IMG/VR virus record: IMGVR_UViG_3300028025_001394
Span: 1-30,056 of that record
From: a virus
DNA length: 30,056 nucleotides
Strand: one strand, 5' to 3'
Part shown: piece by piece, positions 1 through 6,950 of the stretch
Numbering within the stretch: the stretch's first letter is position 1
How the letters are laid out: each line of letters starts with the position of its first letter
Made by a program: the position numbers and the translations under genes
The notes under the pieces: model-generated
What the model saw: only the letters and a program-made list of their open reading frames with translations
What the model was told of the DNA's origin: nothing
The model's database searches: none

Positions 1-511
1 ACTCTGGTTGCTTCCATACTGGTACAAACTCTCCGTTTTCTGTTTGCTGATAAAGAACTGTTTCATTCTTCATCTTAGATCTAAGCTCTTGCTTAGTTGG
101 GACATTCTTTGCAGTTATAAGTCCATCTTTTCTAGGACGACCTCTATGTAATGAAGAAAGAAACTCTCTAACATCCATAATATCATCTTCTGATAGCAAG
201 TACTTTACTGGTTGTCTTTTCTCATCTAGTGTATAAGTCATCTTAGGCTTTTTAATTTGCCCTCGCTCAATATACTCTAGTATACGATTTCTATGTCTAT
301 TAAGAAGTCCTGCTGTTTCATTAATAGTATAAGCCTGCTGTAGGCTTCTTTTGGTATCGCTCCATAAGTAACCCACACGCTTGCCTTGATCATAGTTCCA
401 AGAGGTAATCATATCCGAAGCTCTATTAACATGGAGCTTCTTATGAAGTTCCCCGTTTAGGAAAAAGTACCGTAGGCTTTTGCTCTTTCGGCTTCCCTTT
501 TCATTAGCCAT
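1..511 (-). CDS. Helix-turn-helix DNA-binding protein, C-terminus beyond the window
   Basis: The reading frame is open from an ATG at 511 to the window edge (170 codons seen, 3' end missing). The start lies inside the zinc-ribbon gene, in another frame, with a GGGAG Shine-Dalgarno about 12 nt upstream. The protein begins MANEKGSRKS, then has a conserved-looking block (YFFLNGELHKKLHVNRASD, residues 15-33). Around residues 67-90 comes a MerR/excisionase-type helix-turn-helix (YTINETAGLLNRHRNRILEY). A basic GRPRKDG patch follows near residue 128, which resembles a minor-groove AT-hook. The likely role is sequence-specific DNA binding that regulates phage genes; the target is unknown. It is the third gene of the operon starting at 1445. 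I recall similar small HTH proteins in actinobacteriophages. A later ATG (residue 35) would drop the conserved block, so I prefer 511. Confidence 0.82.
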   Translation of the reverse strand, partial: MANEKGSRKSKSLRYFFLNGELHKKLHVNRASDMITSWNYDQGKRVGYLWSDTKRSLQQAYTINETAGLLNRHRNRILEYIERGQIKKPKMTYTLDEKRQPVKYLLSEDDIMDVREFLSSLHRGRPRKDGLITAKNVPTKQELRSKMKNETVLYQQTENGEFVPVWKQPE

Positions 512-648
512 GCTGCGAATCTGCTCCCTTGTTTGTGAAAAATCCATCTCTTTGCACATTTAATACAATATAGTTCTAGGTGGTCATATTGTGAGTAAAC
601 TCTGTCGATAAATATTCGACCACCGCCACATCGTTTACACGTCATCAT
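457..648 (-). CDS. Zinc-ribbon small protein
   Basis: This 63-residue protein has a four-cysteine zinc-ribbon signature: Cys4-x2-Cys7 near the N-terminus and Cys28-x2-Cys31 after a short beta-like stretch. The rest is basic and probably helical (residues 40-60). Two ATGs stand in tandem at the start. The first ATG overlaps the TGA of the metallophosphoesterase gene (ATGA), so translation is probably coupled, and an AAGG lies about 10 nt upstream. The 3' end overlaps the helix-turn-helix gene by 55 nt. The presumed role is zinc-stabilised binding of nucleic acid or protein. No specific function can be assigned, and such small ribbons are common in phage regulatory operons. Confidence 0.75.
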   Translation of the reverse strand: MMTCKRCGGGRIFIDRVYSQYDHLELYCIKCAKRWIFHKQGSRFAAWLMKREAERAKAYGTFS

Positions 649-1445
649 ACTTTAAATACCTTACCATCTACCACGCAAGAATAGTCTGGGGCAACATGGA
701 TCATCTGAATATGCGGATAATCATTTACAATATGTGCTATTGCAAAGCCCTTCTGCCAATCGTGATGCTGGGTATACTTCATTCCTGGACCCTTTTCGTC
801 ACACATGTGTCCAATTTCATAGCCACGCAAAGTTTCTCCATCACCATTGTTACGCAACTCGTAAGTAACTAAGTGTGAGGCAATTCTGTGTGAGTGTCCT
901 CGAATCAAGGAAACTTGTAGATCTTCCATGTCTTTTCTAACGGCACCTGTGGCTGATACTGAAAGCCCGTGATGTACGTGTATGTCACCGAATCTACGCT
1001 TAGGAAGTTCATTATAATATATATACTCATATCCCAAAGAGTCTAGCGACCATAGGGACTCAGGTGTTACGTCATTTGCGTAGTCTGGAAGCTTCTTGTC
1101 AACATAATCGAAGATACGAATATCGTGATTTCCTAGCGCAGAAAATAGCTGTGCGTCTGGAAGCATCTCTCTAGTCTTTGTATAAAAATCTCTTGCGCCT
1201 TTTGCTTCATGGCGCATCATTGGAACAATTAAGTCCTTACTATCATTTTTGTGGTGCTCTAAAAATTCTGCTGAACGGCCTTCTGTATATTTACTATAGC
1301 ATGCCTGATCATCCGTATCCCCAAGATAATCGACTACATCTGGCTTGAACCATTTCATTACTTTGAACCATAGCTCAATCATCTTATCATCTTGGTATGG
1401 AAACTGCTGGTCGGATGAAAGCATCCATTTTAAATCGTTGCTCAT
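645..1445 (-). CDS. Calcineurin-like metallophosphoesterase
   Basis: The 266-residue protein carries the metallophosphoesterase motifs in order: an N-terminal Asp12 in SDQQ, GDxxD (residues 42-46), GNHD (105-108), a His pair (158-159, HHG) and GHSH (183-186). These residues hold the two-metal centre in this family. In motif I the usual D-x-H is D-x-Q (Gln14), so one metal ligand is changed. Family members hydrolyse phosphomono- or diesters, including nucleotides and nucleic acids; the substrate here is unknown. Its length fits a stand-alone domain. The ATG at 1445 has an AAAGG Shine-Dalgarno. The gene is first in an operon driven by the promoter at 1471-1499 and is followed by an ATGA overlap. 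It is a cytoplasmic enzyme, not a structural protein. Confidence 0.88.
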   Translation of the reverse strand: MSNDLKWMLSSDQQFPYQDDKMIELWFKVMKWFKPDVVDYLGDTDDQACYSKYTEGRSAEFLEHHKNDSKDLIVPMMRHEAKGARDFYTKTREMLPDAQLFSALGNHDIRIFDYVDKKLPDYANDVTPESLWSLDSLGYEYIYYNELPKRRFGDIHVHHGLSVSATGAVRKDMEDLQVSLIRGHSHRIASHLVTYELRNNGDGETLRGYEIGHMCDEKGPGMKYTQHHDWQKGFAIAHIVNDYPHIQMIHVAPDYSCVVDGKVFKV

Positions 1446-1470
1446 TAAAAGCCTTTCTCGCTCTTATACA

Positions 1471-1499
1471 ATAATACTCTTGCCCTGACTATCTGTCAA
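1471..1499 (-). promoter_or_regulatory. Sigma70-type promoter of the metallophosphoesterase operon
   Basis: On the minus strand TTGACA (1499-1494) is followed by a 17-nt spacer and TATTAT (1476-1471). That is a perfect -35 box and a 5/6 -10 box at optimal spacing. Transcription would start near 1464, leaving a short leader that holds the AAAGG ribosome site before the ATG at 1445. The -35 box contains the TGA stop codon of the HNH gene. Confidence 0.85.
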
Positions 1500-1759
1500 G
1501 TGTTTTTATGTGCATATCTATGTTCTCTTTCTATACACGGAAAGAGATTGCTTATCAAGTTGTTTTCTGTATTGCCATCTATATGATGAACTGTTTCCCA
1601 AGCTTTGAGAACTCTACCTATAGATCTTTCTACAGACAGTCTATGTTCATAATACCACCCGCCATCAAATGACTTAGGATGTTCTGGTATCCAGATGACT
1701 ATATATTTATTTAGTTTTTTGTTCTTGCGGTTTGACCAATTTAAAATTGGCTCATACAT
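1496..1759 (-). CDS. HNH endonuclease (HNH_3-like)
   Basis: The 87-residue protein has an EHRL...GR motif (residues 38-49) followed by the HNH core: His58-His59 in VHHIDG, then Asn66/Asn67 and Asn71, and His80/His84 at the end. This is the arrangement of HNH_3 endonucleases found as free-standing homing or packaging-associated nucleases in phages. The small size and the position between a structural gene and a separate regulatory operon suggest an independently mobile gene, not a terminase partner, but that is inference. The ATG at 1759 is 3 nt beyond the previous stop. The nearest GAGG is about 16 nt upstream and lies in the loop of a small hairpin (1768-1782), so translation may be weak. 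The TGA sits inside the next promoter. Confidence 0.85.
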   Translation of the reverse strand: MYEPILNWSNRKNKKLNKYIVIWIPEHPKSFDGGWYYEHRLSVERSIGRVLKAWETVHHIDGNTENNLISNLFPCIEREHRYAHKNT

Positions 1760-1762
1760 ATA

Positions 1763-2365
1763 TTAGTAGGTAACCTCTACCTGTATGTGCGCTGTAAAGT
1801 ATAGTCTAAAGTATGGAGATGTATTGATCTGCTGAGGAGCATTTACTCCAGACTTATAGTCGGTATCCTTGTTAGGAGTATAGACTATTGAAGCTGGAAG
1901 TGATGCTTTGACTCCCGTCATTTTTGCACCAGATGCAGCATGTCTTGTATTTGGGTCGCCTTTTTTATGAAACATTAAACTATCACACTTAACAGTAAGT
2001 ATCTTGTAAGACTTTACTGGCTTATTTGTAACAGCTTCAATCATTGCTTGTGTCAAGATAAACGATTGTGACTGACCAGTTTTTCTAAAGTCAGCAGCCT
2101 TAGTTAAATTAATTGTAATTTCTTGTACTGAGCTTTGTGTTCCGCTAGCATTTGATCCATCTGGGTTTCCAGATGCTGGATTTGGAGATCCTGCGGTATT
2201 TCCTGTTGCCCCACTTACGGTAACGACTGGAGCTTCTACGGCTGGCAATCTATATATCTGAGCAATTTGAGACGCAAGGAAGTTTACATTCTGAATAAGC
2301 TTATTCAATACGTTAATATCGATTGGCTCTCCTGGCTCGAATGGCTTTAGATAGTTAATTGTCAA
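1763..2365 (-). CDS. Hypothetical protein, probably virion surface or tail accessory
   Basis: I do not recognise this 200-residue protein. Residues 1-45 look helical and start with a PFEPGEP segment. Residues 50-85 are a low-complexity Gly/Ser/Asn/Pro linker. Residues 85-200 look like a beta-rich domain (alternating hydrophobic residues, ending VEVTY), which is typical of phage structural proteins. The start is TTG at 2365, overlapping the TGA of the preceding gene (TTGA), with a good GGGGAG ribosome site about 10 nt upstream. It is the last structural-looking gene before the HNH endonuclease. A head decoration, tail-tip or fibre-associated role fits the context but is not shown. Confidence 0.65.
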   Translation of the reverse strand: MTINYLKPFEPGEPIDINVLNKLIQNVNFLASQIAQIYRLPAVEAPVVTVSGATGNTAGSPNPASGNPDGSNASGTQSSVQEITINLTKAADFRKTGQSQSFILTQAMIEAVTNKPVKSYKILTVKCDSLMFHKKGDPNTRHAASGAKMTGVKASLPASIVYTPNKDTDYKSGVNAPQQINTSPYFRLYFTAHIQVEVTY

Positions 2366-2787
2366 TTTATAGGCTCCCCATTTTTATGTAATTCGGCTTC
2401 TTTAGCACTAACCTCGATAGTATATCCAGGATCTATACCAAACTTGGTAAAGAAATCTGGCGTAGTTATATGCTGCTTTAAACCGTTTACCACTAAGTAT
2501 ATTTTACCATTTGACACGTCCTTGATCACACTACCGTCTCTAAAGGCTAGAATGCCCCCTAGGACGATCTTTGAGAGTGATTCTGGACTTCCATACCAAA
2601 CCTTAAATCCCCAGCTCTGTAGAGCCCTCTCAGATATAATCCTATACTTTTTATTATTCTTAATAAAATAAGTATTGACGCCATCAAAAACAGCAACACC
2701 ACTGGGGTACTGTGTAGGTACCAGTGGAGGCTTAATGGTTATATTACTTTGAGTCTGTGGTTTCTTTTTCCACATTGACTTTATCAT
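2362..2787 (-). CDS. Hypothetical protein with repeated beta motif
   Basis: I placed the start at ATG 2787 (MIKSMWKKK). The frame is open up to an ATG at 2856, but those extra 23 residues overlap the 53-residue coiled-coil gene and look like an out-of-frame translation of it; an ATG at 2775 is another option. The roughly 141-residue protein has a basic N-terminus with a Pro/Gln linker. It then has two related units near residues 40-65 and 85-125 (VFDGVNTYFI...KYRI and IYLVVNGLKQHI...FFTKFG). This unit resembles the short repeats of bacterial and phage surface proteins (pattern YLV-NGxKRHI). It sits among tail-tip and fibre genes, so a virion surface role is plausible. It overlaps the next gene by 4 nt. 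Confidence 0.62.
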   Translation of the reverse strand: MIKSMWKKKPQTQSNITIKPPLVPTQYPSGVAVFDGVNTYFIKNNKKYRIISERALQSWGFKVWYGSPESLSKIVLGGILAFRDGSVIKDVSNGKIYLVVNGLKQHITTPDFFTKFGIDPGYTIEVSAKEAELHKNGEPIN

Positions 2788-2905
2788 CTGATAGCCTAGT
2801 AATTTCTGCTCTAAGAAGAGCAACCTGAGTCTCATAATTTGATACGATCTCACCAATTCTTTGCTGCAGGGCTGTTACAACCAGCTCTAATGTATTTTGA
2901 GTCAT
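2744..2905 (-). CDS. Small coiled-coil protein (53 aa)
   Basis: A 53-residue reading frame begins at ATG 2905 with a clear AAAAGGAAA ribosome site and ends at TAA 2746-2744. The sequence MTQNTLELVVTALQQ continues as a nearly unbroken amphipathic helix with heptad-spaced Leu/Ile/Val (about residues 5-42) and an acidic tail. That pattern suggests an oligomeric coiled coil. Very similar tiny proteins occur among tail genes of actinobacteriophages as I recall them; their role is unknown. It is the first gene after the promoter at 2929-2957 and overlaps the next gene's 5' end by roughly 40 nt in another frame. Confidence 0.75.
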   Translation of the reverse strand: MTQNTLELVVTALQQRIGEIVSNYETQVALLRAEITRLSDDKVNVEKETTDSK

Positions 2906-2928
2906 TTGTTTCCTTTTCTCTCTAGATT

Positions 2929-2957
2929 AGTATATATGTTATTTATGGCTTTGTCTA
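2929..2957 (-). promoter_or_regulatory. Sigma70-type promoter inside the tail-fibre cluster
   Basis: On the minus strand TAGACA (2957-2952) lies 17 nt from TATACT (2934-2929); each box matches consensus at 5/6. The TAG of the -35 box is the stop codon of the 57-residue gene. It would start transcription of the coiled-coil gene at 2905 and the genes after it. Confidence 0.65.
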
Positions 2958-3128
2958 GCCTAAAGACTCATAGTAGGAGTCTGGCTTTGGGACATACTCT
3001 TCTCCACTATTCAGTGCGTCTGCGTGGTGCCTAGCCTTTAGTTTATACTTATAGGTTGCTAGGACGTTCCCAGCATCATCTATAACCGTATATTTTGATA
3101 GATCTTCGGTTCTTCCGATATCATGCAT
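2955..3128 (-). CDS. Small conserved-looking protein (57 aa)
   Basis: The frame starts at ATG 3128, overlapping the TGA of the fibre gene (ATGCATGA), and ends at TAG 2957-2955. The 57-residue product is charged and rich in Tyr/Asp/Lys, with a beta-hairpin-like first half (YTVIDDAGNVLATYKYK) and a helical stretch that follows. No domain is recognised. The tight overlap with the S74 fibre gene suggests coupled translation and perhaps a role in fibre assembly, which is a guess. An AAGG lies about 12 nt upstream of the start. Confidence 0.65.
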   Translation of the reverse strand: MHDIGRTEDLSKYTVIDDAGNVLATYKYKLKARHHADALNSGEEYVPKPDSYYESLG

Positions 3129-5994
3129 TATTGTTTACCTTTTCTTCTAGTTGTTCAACCTTTAATGATAAAAACTTAACAGCATTAAATAGATGAGGTA
3201 TTAAGTTTTCTCTATTTATTTCCATATAGATTGGACTACCGTCATCATCTACTTGATCTGGTATGCCGCTAACAATATCTGGATATTTAGGATAAAATTC
3301 TTTAGCCAAAAATCCAGTTATCTTTCTATTGCTATCAAGGTCCTCCAGGGAATGGAATTTATAAGTATTTATACTTTTAATATCTTCTAAGAAGCTATAG
3401 TCATTAAATACTTCAATATTCTTCTTAAGTCTTTCGTCTGACCCTGCCGCAAACGTTGGTGTAGTTGTTGTGCCACCTACGTTAATCTTTCCAACGTTAG
3501 TATACGTGCTTCCAGCCGCCCATGACTTCTGGAACTGAATTATAGATGTTGATGTTCCTAGCTCGGTGGTTAGATTAGCATTTGTTCCGTTATCTCTTCT
3601 TACATAAAGTGGACCTTGTGTATTTGAATTATTATATGCCTGGACAAGTGCGCCTTCGACAATGTAGGTTCTTGCCAAAAGGGAGGTTCTCCATGCACTG
3701 GCATACCATCCCTTGACAACCCAGTCACCTCCTGATGTTTGCTCAATCCTACTGTCTGCTTGAGATGGACTTGATGATGTAAAAAAGTTAATTGTTGAAG
3801 TGGATCCAGTTGACGCAAACATTGCTATATTTGATCCCTCTGATAGGGTTAAAGCATCGTCTCCATCTGTTCCAATATAAATCTTTCCAGTTCCACGAAT
3901 AACTGTTCCTCCAGAAGCAGAGGTAAGTGTATCGGTTCCAATAGTCCATCCGCCAATATTTCCAGTAGAGCCAGTAATTGTTCCCTTAAATTCCGCAGAA
4001 CCGTTTGAATTAATGGCAACTGTTTGTCCATTTGCATCATAAGCTTTTATTCCAGTAGAGTCTATATTAAGTCTTGCCCCAGTTGTTCCTGTATTGATAT
4101 TTAAATTATTAAGATTAATAGTTCCAGTATTAATAATACTACCAGAAATAGTTGTTGTATTAGTTCCGCCTAAGTGGTTCTTTACATCTCCAGAACTTAC
4201 TTTTCCTGCTAAGGCATCTGTTGTTGCAACATTCGACCCAGTTCCAACAACTGTAAGTGTGCCACTAATTGATACCGATCCATCTGCGCCTACAGAAAAA
4301 TTTGGACCCATGTAAAGTTGTCCATTTGAGTAAAGACCAACAGTGTTTCCAGCTGTATTTGTAGTTGTCAACGAGCTCTGGTTAATTGTCCAGCCACCAA
4401 TAGTTCCGCCTTGTGCTATCAGCTGACCAGTATTTGCATCAATTCTAACTAAAGCAGTTCCGCCAGTGGTTGCATTATATCCATATACTCCAAGGCTTCC
4501 TATCTCTACTCTTCCTCCAGAACCAGTTGCTTTAATAGCACCACCATTAAGAAGTAAGTCTCCTCCACTATTTAAAGTAACGTTTCCAGTAAATGTAGAA
4601 GCTTGAGTAACATTCAATGATCCTTTTACGGATAGAGTAGAACCATTCCAAGTTAGTTGATCTTTTAAGCTAAACTTTCCTAGAGCATCAAAGTAAAAGG
4701 GAGTATTGGCGTTATTGTATGTGCCAGTTCCATAATATATTGCGGGAGTTGTTGCAGTACCATCAATTGTAATTTTATTTGCACCAGCATCGTCTCCAAC
4801 AAAAAGCTTTCCTACGATACCTGTATTTGTCTTAAGTCTGTCTGCGTCTATTGTGTTTGTTATTAGCTTATCCCCAACAATTGTGGTTGCTGCAATAAGA
4901 TCTCCCACAATAGTGCCGTCTGTAATAGAAGTCTGTGCATTAATTTTTCCAGGAACTGCGGTTGTTGTTGTAGACCAGGCCCCAATGTTTCCAGAAGAAT
5001 CTATGGCACGAACACGAACATAATAAGTTGTTCCAGTTGTCAATCCAGTAAAGGATGCAACTGTGCCTGTAATAGTTCTATCTTGTGTTAGTGGAGAAAA
5101 AGTATTTGATGTTGAAAGCTGAAATTGATATGTTCCTCTTCCAAGGTCTACGTCAGACTCTGTGTTTCTGCTCCAGTAAGCTATGATGTTATTAAATCCA
5201 GCCACAGCAACTAGTCCTGTTGGTGCCGCTGGGCCAGTAGTATCTCCTGGTATTGTTGCAGAAACTGGAGTTAAAGGTATGTAGGCACTTGGATTACTTC
5301 CATCTGTTGCATTTACTTGAAAGTAGTATGTTAACCCAGACCTTAACCCATTAATTACTTTTGAGTTTTGCCCCTTTTGCAAAAAGTCATAGTTGTCTAA
5401 AGCAGAAGCATTGGTTCCGTATCTAATGTAGTGTCCAAGTAAATCTGCTGAGGATGAGGGCGTGAATGATACTGTAGCATATCCAGTTGCTCCACTTTTA
5501 TCTCCAGGATCATTTGCTGAAGTAACAGATAGGTTAGAAGGAACTGTTGGTGGCTCTGTGTCTATTCCTAATGAGGCTACTGATATTGAGTTTGATGCTA
5601 CTGAGAATGCAGATACATTTCCACTTCTGTCTACTCCTGTAAACTTAAAGGTAAATGGTCCTGTGACTCCATCTGGCGCAGAGTATGTAAACCCTCCATT
5701 AATTGTAGCAATGGATCCTACTTTAGTGTAGGCTCCTCCTGAAGAAACATAAACATCTACTCTGTTAAAATCAATTGGTGTTGCGTATAAAGTCTCTACC
5801 CATTTTACATACACCCCGCCCATAACGGATTCAACAACGGGCTTGGATGGAACTGGCGGAGGAACAATATCTCCAACTACTGTGTAGTTAAATGCTCCAG
5901 ACCATTCGCCGATTCTTCCATCGTTAGCCTTGGGCCTAAATCTAAAAGCCCAGGTTCCAGGAGTAAGTCCAGATATATTCTTTTTTACTGGCAT
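3121..5994 (-). CDS. Tail fibre with FN3 domains and C-terminal S74 chaperone
   Basis: This 957-residue fibre starts with a partial fibronectin type III segment (residues 1-40), then three FN3-like domains (about 41-140, 145-245, 250-346). Residues 350-845 are a Gly/Thr/Asn/Ser-rich triple-beta-type shaft with two related GGWTI units near 531 and 683. The C-terminus (852-957) is an intramolecular chaperone auto-processing domain (Peptidase_S74): the motif SDERLK gives the expected Ser852/Lys857 dyad. In this family the chaperone trimerises the fibre and then cleaves itself off just before the Ser, here releasing about 106 residues. The product should be the distal receptor-binding fibre. The ATG at 5994 overlaps the previous TAA by one base. 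The next gene overlaps its end by 8 nt. Confidence 0.88.
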   Translation of the reverse strand: MPVKKNISGLTPGTWAFRFRPKANDGRIGEWSGAFNYTVVGDIVPPPVPSKPVVESVMGGVYVKWVETLYATPIDFNRVDVYVSSGGAYTKVGSIATINGGFTYSAPDGVTGPFTFKFTGVDRSGNVSAFSVASNSISVASLGIDTEPPTVPSNLSVTSANDPGDKSGATGYATVSFTPSSSADLLGHYIRYGTNASALDNYDFLQKGQNSKVINGLRSGLTYYFQVNATDGSNPSAYIPLTPVSATIPGDTTGPAAPTGLVAVAGFNNIIAYWSRNTESDVDLGRGTYQFQLSTSNTFSPLTQDRTITGTVASFTGLTTGTTYYVRVRAIDSSGNIGAWSTTTTAVPGKINAQTSITDGTIVGDLIAATTIVGDKLITNTIDADRLKTNTGIVGKLFVGDDAGANKITIDGTATTPAIYYGTGTYNNANTPFYFDALGKFSLKDQLTWNGSTLSVKGSLNVTQASTFTGNVTLNSGGDLLLNGGAIKATGSGGRVEIGSLGVYGYNATTGGTALVRIDANTGQLIAQGGTIGGWTINQSSLTTTNTAGNTVGLYSNGQLYMGPNFSVGADGSVSISGTLTVVGTGSNVATTDALAGKVSSGDVKNHLGGTNTTTISGSIINTGTINLNNLNINTGTTGARLNIDSTGIKAYDANGQTVAINSNGSAEFKGTITGSTGNIGGWTIGTDTLTSASGGTVIRGTGKIYIGTDGDDALTLSEGSNIAMFASTGSTSTINFFTSSSPSQADSRIEQTSGGDWVVKGWYASAWRTSLLARTYIVEGALVQAYNNSNTQGPLYVRRDNGTNANLTTELGTSTSIIQFQKSWAAGSTYTNVGKINVGGTTTTPTFAAGSDERLKKNIEVFNDYSFLEDIKSINTYKFHSLEDLDSNRKITGFLAKEFYPKYPDIVSGIPDQVDDDGSPIYMEINRENLIPHLFNAVKFLSLKVEQLEEKVNNNA

Positions 5995-6950
5995 TAAATA
6001 TCAAATCCCAGTCTATACTCAATATCAAATGGGACTCCACCTTCAACTACAAGTGGTGTTGTTAAAATAGATCTACTTACAAGTATTGCTTTATCAACAC
6101 TTGAGTACTGATCAAATCTCATGGCGTCCATTGTTACTGTTGATGCAGAAGCTCCAGAAGAAACTGTAATAGTAAGTTCCTGGGTATTTTCAATATTTGG
6201 GTCGCCAACACGAGAAAGCTGGGCAACGTTTATCGTAACGATATTATAACCAAGAGCTATTGATGCTGCTGGAATGGTGTATTGGAAGTAGTTTAAACTA
6301 TCTACGGCCATCTTAACTCCAAGAGAGTTGGGTACTGAGCCAGATACATGGAATGCAATTTTTATTTTATCTGATGATATTAGGTATCCCAGTGGTGTTG
6401 CGTTATACCATGTTGACTGCTTTGTTGATGATGAAGGAACAATAAACTCTAGCCCTGAGTCACCGACTCTAAGTCTTGGCGTTCCCTCTAAATCATTACT
6501 GTGTACAGAAACTCCAGTAGATAGCTCCCATGGTTCATAGTCTGGGTCAAAGGAGGCAAATATTTCTGGGTTATCATTTATATCATTAAGAACTGACATG
6601 TTGACGCCTCCGACAGTTGACAATCCAGATTCATAAACTACACCTTTAAAAGTAGATGGAAGTGTTGTTCTAAAAACAATTTGTGTGGGAGTCTGTGTAT
6701 AGTCTACAGTTTTAAACTGGACTGGTGTTGGAAACATTTCAAACCCTACAAATTCATCTGTTGCTAGTGGGGTAGAAGATCCACAGCCTAATACTATTCT
6801 TGAGCCATACTCAGAATTTTGTCTAGATAAATAATTAATTATCTGCTCTTTGCCATTATTGGTAACAATGTTTGTTGAGCGAGCAACCTCAATTCCATCT
6901 TTATAGAAGATATATTCCCCTTTAAGAGATTTTAATGAATTCAACGTCAT
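5994..6950 (-). CDS. Minor tail protein
   Basis: The 318-residue protein starts at ATG 6950 with a strong AAAGGAG about 10 nt upstream, placed inside the preceding gene; the two genes overlap by 29 nt. The N-terminus (LKGEYIFYKDGIEVARSTNIVTNNG) resembles the start of phage tail appendage proteins that attach to the tail tip. The centre and C-terminus look beta-rich (residues 140-290, carbohydrate-binding-like strands such as FHVSGSVPN). No catalytic motif is seen. It lies between the tail hub and the S74 fibre and runs into the fibre gene by TAATG, so a baseplate or fibre-connector role fits. The assignment rests on context and composition. Confidence 0.68.
   Translation of the reverse strand: MTLNSLKSLKGEYIFYKDGIEVARSTNIVTNNGKEQIINYLSRQNSEYGSRIVLGCGSSTPLATDEFVGFEMFPTPVQFKTVDYTQTPTQIVFRTTLPSTFKGVVYESGLSTVGGVNMSVLNDINDNPEIFASFDPDYEPWELSTGVSVHSNDLEGTPRLRVGDSGLEFIVPSSSTKQSTWYNATPLGYLISSDKIKIAFHVSGSVPNSLGVKMAVDSLNYFQYTIPAASIALGYNIVTINVAQLSRVGDPNIENTQELTITVSSGASASTVTMDAMRFDQYSSVDKAILVSRSILTTPLVVEGGVPFDIEYRLGFDI

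Noticed and set aside
2444-2671. 75-codon plus-strand ORF opposite the repeat protein
   Set aside because: No ribosome site and antisense to a better supported gene.
2788-2856. Upstream ATG extension of the repeat protein
   Set aside because: The 23 extra residues are an alternate-frame reading of the 53-residue coiled-coil gene, which has the ribosome site and a coherent helix.
3600-4040. Two minus-strand ORFs (72 and 63 codons) inside the fibre gene
   Set aside because: Out-of-frame shadows of the repetitive fibre shaft; Leu/Gln/His-rich low-complexity translation with no start signals.
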